Shown here: in pieces, positions 60,969 to 64,000 of the stretch | Numbering within the stretch: position 1 is the first letter of the stretch | Layout: each line of letters opens with the position of its first letter | DNA from: CAVTWJ01 sp963849485 | GTDB taxonomy: Bacteria; Oederibacteriota; Muellerivitia; Muellerivitales; Muellerivitaceae | Length of the DNA stretch: 64,000 nucleotides | Direction: 5' to 3' | Assembly: GCA_963849485.1 (NCBI GenBank) | Contig: CAWKIF010000065.1 | Span: forward strand, 1-64,000 | Notes under the pieces: generated by a model | Told to the model about the DNA's origin: nothing | What the model saw: the letters and a program-made list of their open reading frames with translations, nothing else | The model's database searches: none | Position numbers and translations under genes: made by a program

Positions 60969-61504
60969 TTGTTCTTGAATTGGGAGTAGGTTAATCCCAC
61001 GGCGCTCACCAGGGATAGGGCCATGATGGTCAACACGTAGGGCTTCATCGTGGAGTGAAGGCCAAGGTAAAGAAATAAGCCGAAGACTACGACTAGCCAT
61101 GAAAAGACCAGCCAGAAGAGGTCCCAAGGGTTGTCCTGGGAAACCCGGTGGAGCCTCATCTTGAGGGCGAATTCACTGGCCGTGAACCTTTCCCGGGTAT
61201 GGCGGTTGTCCACTTGCCCGCCCAGGTTTTTCAGGAACAGTTCCACTAAGGCTAGTTGAAGCTCAAAGGCCTTGGCAGGGGCATCGGAGGATACGTGGAG
61301 ATTGTATTTACCCGTATCCCCATCGAAGGACACCAGGCACTCCACTTCCGGGGGACCAGGTTCATAGAAACGCAGGGCGTCCCAACTTTCCGGTTTGCCC
61401 TTCACGTTGATTTCCACTGGAAAACCCATTTTATGTATCTGGTTCAAGAGTTCGGGCGCGGCGGGATGGGTTTTTTGCTCTGGGGTTAGGATGAATTCGG
61501 GCAT
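60965..61504 (-). CDS. Soluble domain with C-terminal membrane helix pair
   Basis: 179 residues. A cytoplasmic alpha/beta domain (MPEFILTPEQKTHPAAPELLNQIH to FLKNLGGQVDNRH) precedes two hydrophobic helices (LFWLVFSWLVVVFGLFLYLG, then VLTIMALSLVSAVGLTYS). I do not recognise the family. AAGAG lies before the ATG at 61504. It is translated just before queG with a four-base overlap. Confidence 0.65.
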   Translation of the reverse strand: MPEFILTPEQKTHPAAPELLNQIHKMGFPVEINVKGKPESWDALRFYEPGPPEVECLVSFDGDTGKYNLHVSSDAPAKAFELQLALVELFLKNLGGQVDNRHTRERFTASEFALKMRLHRVSQDNPWDLFWLVFSWLVVVFGLFLYLGLHSTMKPYVLTIMALSLVSAVGLTYSQFKNK

Positions 61505-61573
61505 GGCGCTCTTAAGAATTAGGAAATGGGTATGTGCGTCATTATAGCCGTGAGCGAGGGGACGGGAACCAGG

Positions 61574-61606
61574 CATAAAAAAAGGGGCAGGAAAACCCGC
61601 CCCTTT
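61574..61606 (-). terminator. Terminator of mtnD
   Basis: Stem AAAGGGGC/GCCCCTTT with a 10-base loop, followed on the minus strand by a run of seven T. It lies 20 bases beyond the mtnD stop. Confidence 0.85.
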
Positions 61607-61625
61607 ACAAAAGAAAAGAGACTTT

Positions 61626-62093
61626 TTAGGCCTTGGCGGCCGTCGATTCCAGGTCCTTGCGGTAAAGGGGAGCCCAGCCCGACTGGTCCTTGAACAAACG
61701 GACACATTGGATGTTTTTTTCCTCGGTCAGGTAAAAGCGGTGGAACCGGTTGGCTGGAACCAGTATGAAATCGCTGGGGTGGACGGTAACCTTCATCCAG
61801 CGGTCGTCCAGGCTACGGATTTCGAAGACCCCCGCGCCTGCCAGCACGAAACGGACCTCGTCGTCGGTGTGCAGGTGTTCCCCCACGAACTTCTGGCAGA
61901 GGGCGTCGAAGTTCGGCATCTCGGGCCACATCTTGACCTGGTCCATGGTGACATAGCCGCGTTCCTTCATGAGGGCTTCCAGCGGCGCCTTGTACTTGGT
62001 TTCATCCGTCTCGAATTGCTCGTAGGTGACGCCCTGGGCGTTCAGTTCCTGGGCCGTGATTTTCTGGTTCGTGTCCGTCCAAATGGCTTTCAT
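61626..62093 (-). CDS. mtnD: Acireductone dioxygenase
   Basis: A 155-residue cupin enzyme of the methionine salvage pathway that oxidises acireductone to 2-keto-4-methylthiobutyrate. The metal motif is HLHTDDEVRFVLAGAG, with His, His, Glu and a later His in NRFHRFYL. It is encoded just after mtnB on the same strand, with its terminator downstream. Confidence 0.93.
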   Translation of the reverse strand: MKAIWTDTNQKITAQELNAQGVTYEQFETDETKYKAPLEALMKERGYVTMDQVKMWPEMPNFDALCQKFVGEHLHTDDEVRFVLAGAGVFEIRSLDDRWMKVTVHPSDFILVPANRFHRFYLTEEKNIQCVRLFKDQSGWAPLYRKDLESTAAKA

Positions 62094-62122
62094 CTTTTCC
62101 TCCCCTTAAAAACTATACAGAC

Positions 62123-62776
62123 TTAGTCGTTCGAGATGCCTAATTGCTTGCGACGGGCGGCGGCGGCGAAAAGGTAGTCGTAACACTCGGCGTGGGTCTT
62201 GGCCTGTTGCCAGTCCTTCCCCCAAACATAGACGCCGTGGTTGCGTACCAAAACGGCGTAGGATCGGGGGTTGTTTTGGACGGCTTCGCCCAGCGAATCG
62301 GCCAGGTCGCACTCGTAAGCGGTGTTATTAATGATGGGGACATTCACCGTATCGAAGGCCCCGTAACCCTCCAGGCCTTTTTGCATTTCCAGGTTGCTGA
62401 TGGTGAATTGTTTGTCGTAAAGCTCGGTGGCGATGACCGCGTTGAGGGAGTGGCTGTGCAATACCGCCCCCGCCTGGCGCTGCTGGTAAGCGTGCATAAA
62501 GAGGGGAGCGCACTGGGAAAGCTTCAAGCCTCGCCCGGGTTCCTGGAGTACCCGGCCTTCCGAGTCCAGTACGAAAATATCCTCCGGTTTCAGGCGTTCC
62601 TTCTGGATCGCGCTGGGAGCCATGTATATCTTATCTGTCTCGCGAATGGAAATTCCCCCACCCGTGCCGGAGGCCCAGCCTAGGCCGTAGAAATGGCGGC
62701 AAAGCTCGCAAATGAGTTCGCGTATTTCCTGGGGGGAGGCTGACTTTTCAGGAGCTTCTTTTAAGTTGATATTCAT
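62123..62776 (-). CDS. mtnB: Methylthioribulose-1-phosphate dehydratase
   Basis: A 217-residue class II aldolase-fold zinc enzyme that dehydrates methylthioribulose-1-phosphate. It has FYGLGWASGTGGGISIR and the zinc ligands of LHSHSLNAV and VRNHGVYVWG, with a Glu in EMQKGLEG. The segment closely resembles the eukaryote-like APIP branch. It forms an operon with mtnD. The enolase-phosphatase gene mtnC is not in the window. Confidence 0.93.
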   Translation of the reverse strand: MNINLKEAPEKSASPQEIRELICELCRHFYGLGWASGTGGGISIRETDKIYMAPSAIQKERLKPEDIFVLDSEGRVLQEPGRGLKLSQCAPLFMHAYQQRQAGAVLHSHSLNAVIATELYDKQFTISNLEMQKGLEGYGAFDTVNVPIINNTAYECDLADSLGEAVQNNPRSYAVLVRNHGVYVWGKDWQQAKTHAECYDYLFAAAARRKQLGISND

Positions 62777-62882
62777 TTTCAGCTAAAATAGTGAGCCCCG
62801 ACGTAAAATTCAATAGTCGGAGACGAAGCGGACGCAATTTAACATGAGTTGACCTATCGTCACCAAGATCCAGGAGTAGAAG

Positions 62883-63341
62883 TTGTCCCCTTACCAAAGC
62901 ATGGAAGAGATCGAAATCCTCTGTTCACCGGAACAAGCCTACCACGCCCTAACCGATTGGGAGGAGCGGTCCCGGTGGAGGAGGGGGATGAAGATCGAAT
63001 GGCAGGGAAGCGCCGAAGCCAGTGTCGGCCAGGAAGTCTCCTTTCGAACGGAGGGGGCCTTTCCACCTGTTTTCTTCAGCTATCGGATCATGGGGTTAGA
63101 GCCTCCGGGCCGTATCTATATGGAATATATGAATTGTTCCCTTCAAGGAAGGGCGGCCATGGAGGTTACCCCCATGGAAAAGGGTTGCCGGGTTTCCTTT
63201 TATTGGATGAAGGTCGAGCCAAAGGGTTGGATAACCCGAATCTATTTCGTGCTTGGTTTAGGGATGAAATCTCATCGCCATCGGACCATGGAAACATTCC
63301 GAATGTTAAAGGAACATTTAGAAAAAAAACCTCAAAGGTGA
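62883..63341 (+). CDS. SRPBCC (START-like) domain protein
   Basis: 152 residues with the SRPBCC fold: EEIEILCSPEQAYHALTDWEERSRW at the start, beta-strands with GQEVSFRT, and a C-terminal helix (HRTMETFRMLKEHLEK). Such proteins bind hydrophobic ligands or polyketides. A TTG at 62883 has AGGAG upstream; an ATG at 62901 is the alternative. Confidence 0.8.
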   Translation: MSPYQSMEEIEILCSPEQAYHALTDWEERSRWRRGMKIEWQGSAEASVGQEVSFRTEGAFPPVFFSYRIMGLEPPGRIYMEYMNCSLQGRAAMEVTPMEKGCRVSFYWMKVEPKGWITRIYFVLGLGMKSHRHRTMETFRMLKEHLEKKPQR

Positions 63342-63359
63342 TTTCGCGATTTTAAGGGG

Positions 63360-64000
63360 TTACCACCCCAAAATTTGCTTGAGATGGGTTCTCAAAATTT
63401 CCGCTATTTGTCGATGAGCGACCGATTTCGGGTGGTTTTCGCACCCCATTTCATCCGGGGGGATTTTGGGGTACCCGACAAAATAAACTCGTTTTTCCCC
63501 CGCTTTGTTTATTTCCCTAACGATTTCCATGACTAAAGAAAAAAGTTGAGGTTCGCCTATTGAAACGAGACAAAAAATAGATGTTTGGGGATAAACCTTC
63601 CGAACACGCCTCAACAGATCTAAATAACCATCGATGAAAATCTTTGAACTGGGTTTGGGATCGGATGAGAAATCGTTCAAGCCCAAATGAATGACTACGG
63701 CTTGCGGCACCCATTTAGAGAAATCCCATTGGAGATGGGGTTCGTTGTAGAGGGTGCGGTCGAAAATCGAAGTAAAAGGTTCAAGCGGGTTATTATCCCC
63801 ACAGTTGTGGAGGACTCCCCGGCAAGAACAGGCGACCCAGCGCACTTCGGCGCCTAGATCGCTCCCCAAAAAGGCACCAAAGGTCTGGTTGGCGTTTTCA
63901 TAAATGCGCCAATCACGGCATTTGATCCCCGGGCCTTCCGCCCCGTAACCGCAGGCCCAAGAATCGCCGAGTATCTCGATTCTTCGCTGGGGCGGGGGTG
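63360..64000 (-). CDS. SGNH/GDSL esterase, CE2-like (5' end outside window)
   Basis: At least 213 residues, open at the window edge. The block I motif RRIEILGDSWACGYG holds the catalytic Ser, VVIHLGLNDFS is block III, and a late HPKSVAHRQIAEIL holds the His. The arrangement and DFSKWVPQAV segment resemble carbohydrate esterase family 2 acetyl esterases. With the esterase at 17.5 kb it would deacetylate glycans. Confidence 0.85.
   Translation of the reverse strand, partial: PPPQRRIEILGDSWACGYGAEGPGIKCRDWRIYENANQTFGAFLGSDLGAEVRWVACSCRGVLHNCGDNNPLEPFTSIFDRTLYNEPHLQWDFSKWVPQAVVIHLGLNDFSSDPKPSSKIFIDGYLDLLRRVRKVYPQTSIFCLVSIGEPQLFSLVMEIVREINKAGEKRVYFVGYPKIPPDEMGCENHPKSVAHRQIAEILRTHLKQILGW

Noticed and set aside
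60969..61127. N-terminal extension of queG
   Set aside because: It overlaps the next gene; the ATG at 60968 begins the conserved family sequence.
62777..62882. SAM riboswitch ahead of mtnB
   Set aside because: The space is only about 100 bases and shows no SAM-box arrangement.

Overview
The window reads as a piece of chromosome from a Gram-negative-type, GC-rich bacterium of an uncultured lineage. Outer-membrane barrels, lipoproteins with lipobox cysteines, MscL channels and a futalosine-pathway menaquinone gene (mqnD) support this. Several secreted proteins carry very long Thr/Pro/Ser-rich linkers and a shared FlgD/T9SS-like C-terminal domain. That style is familiar to me from candidate phyla such as FCPU426 or Elusimicrobiota-like groups, but the phylum is an inference. 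TTG and GTG starts with good Shine-Dalgarno sites are common.

Layout. 1-4 kb: a truncated AI-2E-type transporter, a 21/22-bp repeat array, a rhodanese/MauE-like membrane pair and a TPR protein. 4-7.4 kb: a secreted clan GH-A glycoside hydrolase broken by two frameshifts. 7.5-16.4 kb: an ArnT-like glycosyltransferase, then an unusual chemosensory operon (CheA in two pieces, CheW, MCP, an unknown protein and a PAS histidine kinase). 16.6-25 kb: an orphan BtuF-like protein, a giant sialate O-acetylesterase, a methyltransferase/hydrolase pair, two MscL genes and a DUF3078 barrel. 25-33 kb: a YyaL-type protein, trmL, and an operon of two pdxH genes, mprF and a peptidase-like lipoprotein. 33-33.5 kb: tRNA-Ser(CGA) surrounded by pieces of a second tRNA-Ser. 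33.5-43.9 kb: an AAA/VWA pair, DUF2723 and YfhO membrane proteins, a long ThyX-like protein and a HAD phosphatase. 44-47.2 kb: cupredoxin and cytochrome lipoproteins on PT-rich stalks. 47.4-52.4 kb: mqnD, a GIY-YIG protein, a Nudix-DUF309 fusion and a secreted subtilase. 52.6-54.5 kb: a second 21/22-bp array, a membrane-anchored ParB-HTH-like protein and a HigBA toxin-antitoxin. 54.6-64 kb: an ECF sigma/NrsF pair with a cytochrome lipoprotein, an orphan sugar-binding protein, a barrel, a Cyc2-like cytochrome-porin fusion, queG, mtnD, mtnB, an SRPBCC protein and a partial CE2-type esterase.

Themes. (1) Two intergenic arrays of ~21.5-bp direct repeats, each just upstream of a gene for a membrane-anchored protein. 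The second adjoins a ParB-HTH-like protein with a C-terminal membrane helix and is the best candidate for an undescribed system. (2) A possible extracellular electron-transfer set: Cyc2-like porin-cytochrome, two monoheme lipoproteins and a cupredoxin lipoprotein, some on mucin-like stalks. (3) A chemosensory operon whose CheA lacks the phosphorylatable histidine. (4) Secreted carbohydrate-active enzymes. (5) Four frameshifts lying in or beside C/G-rich homopolymer stretches, suggesting indel errors in the source read data, or less likely slippage.
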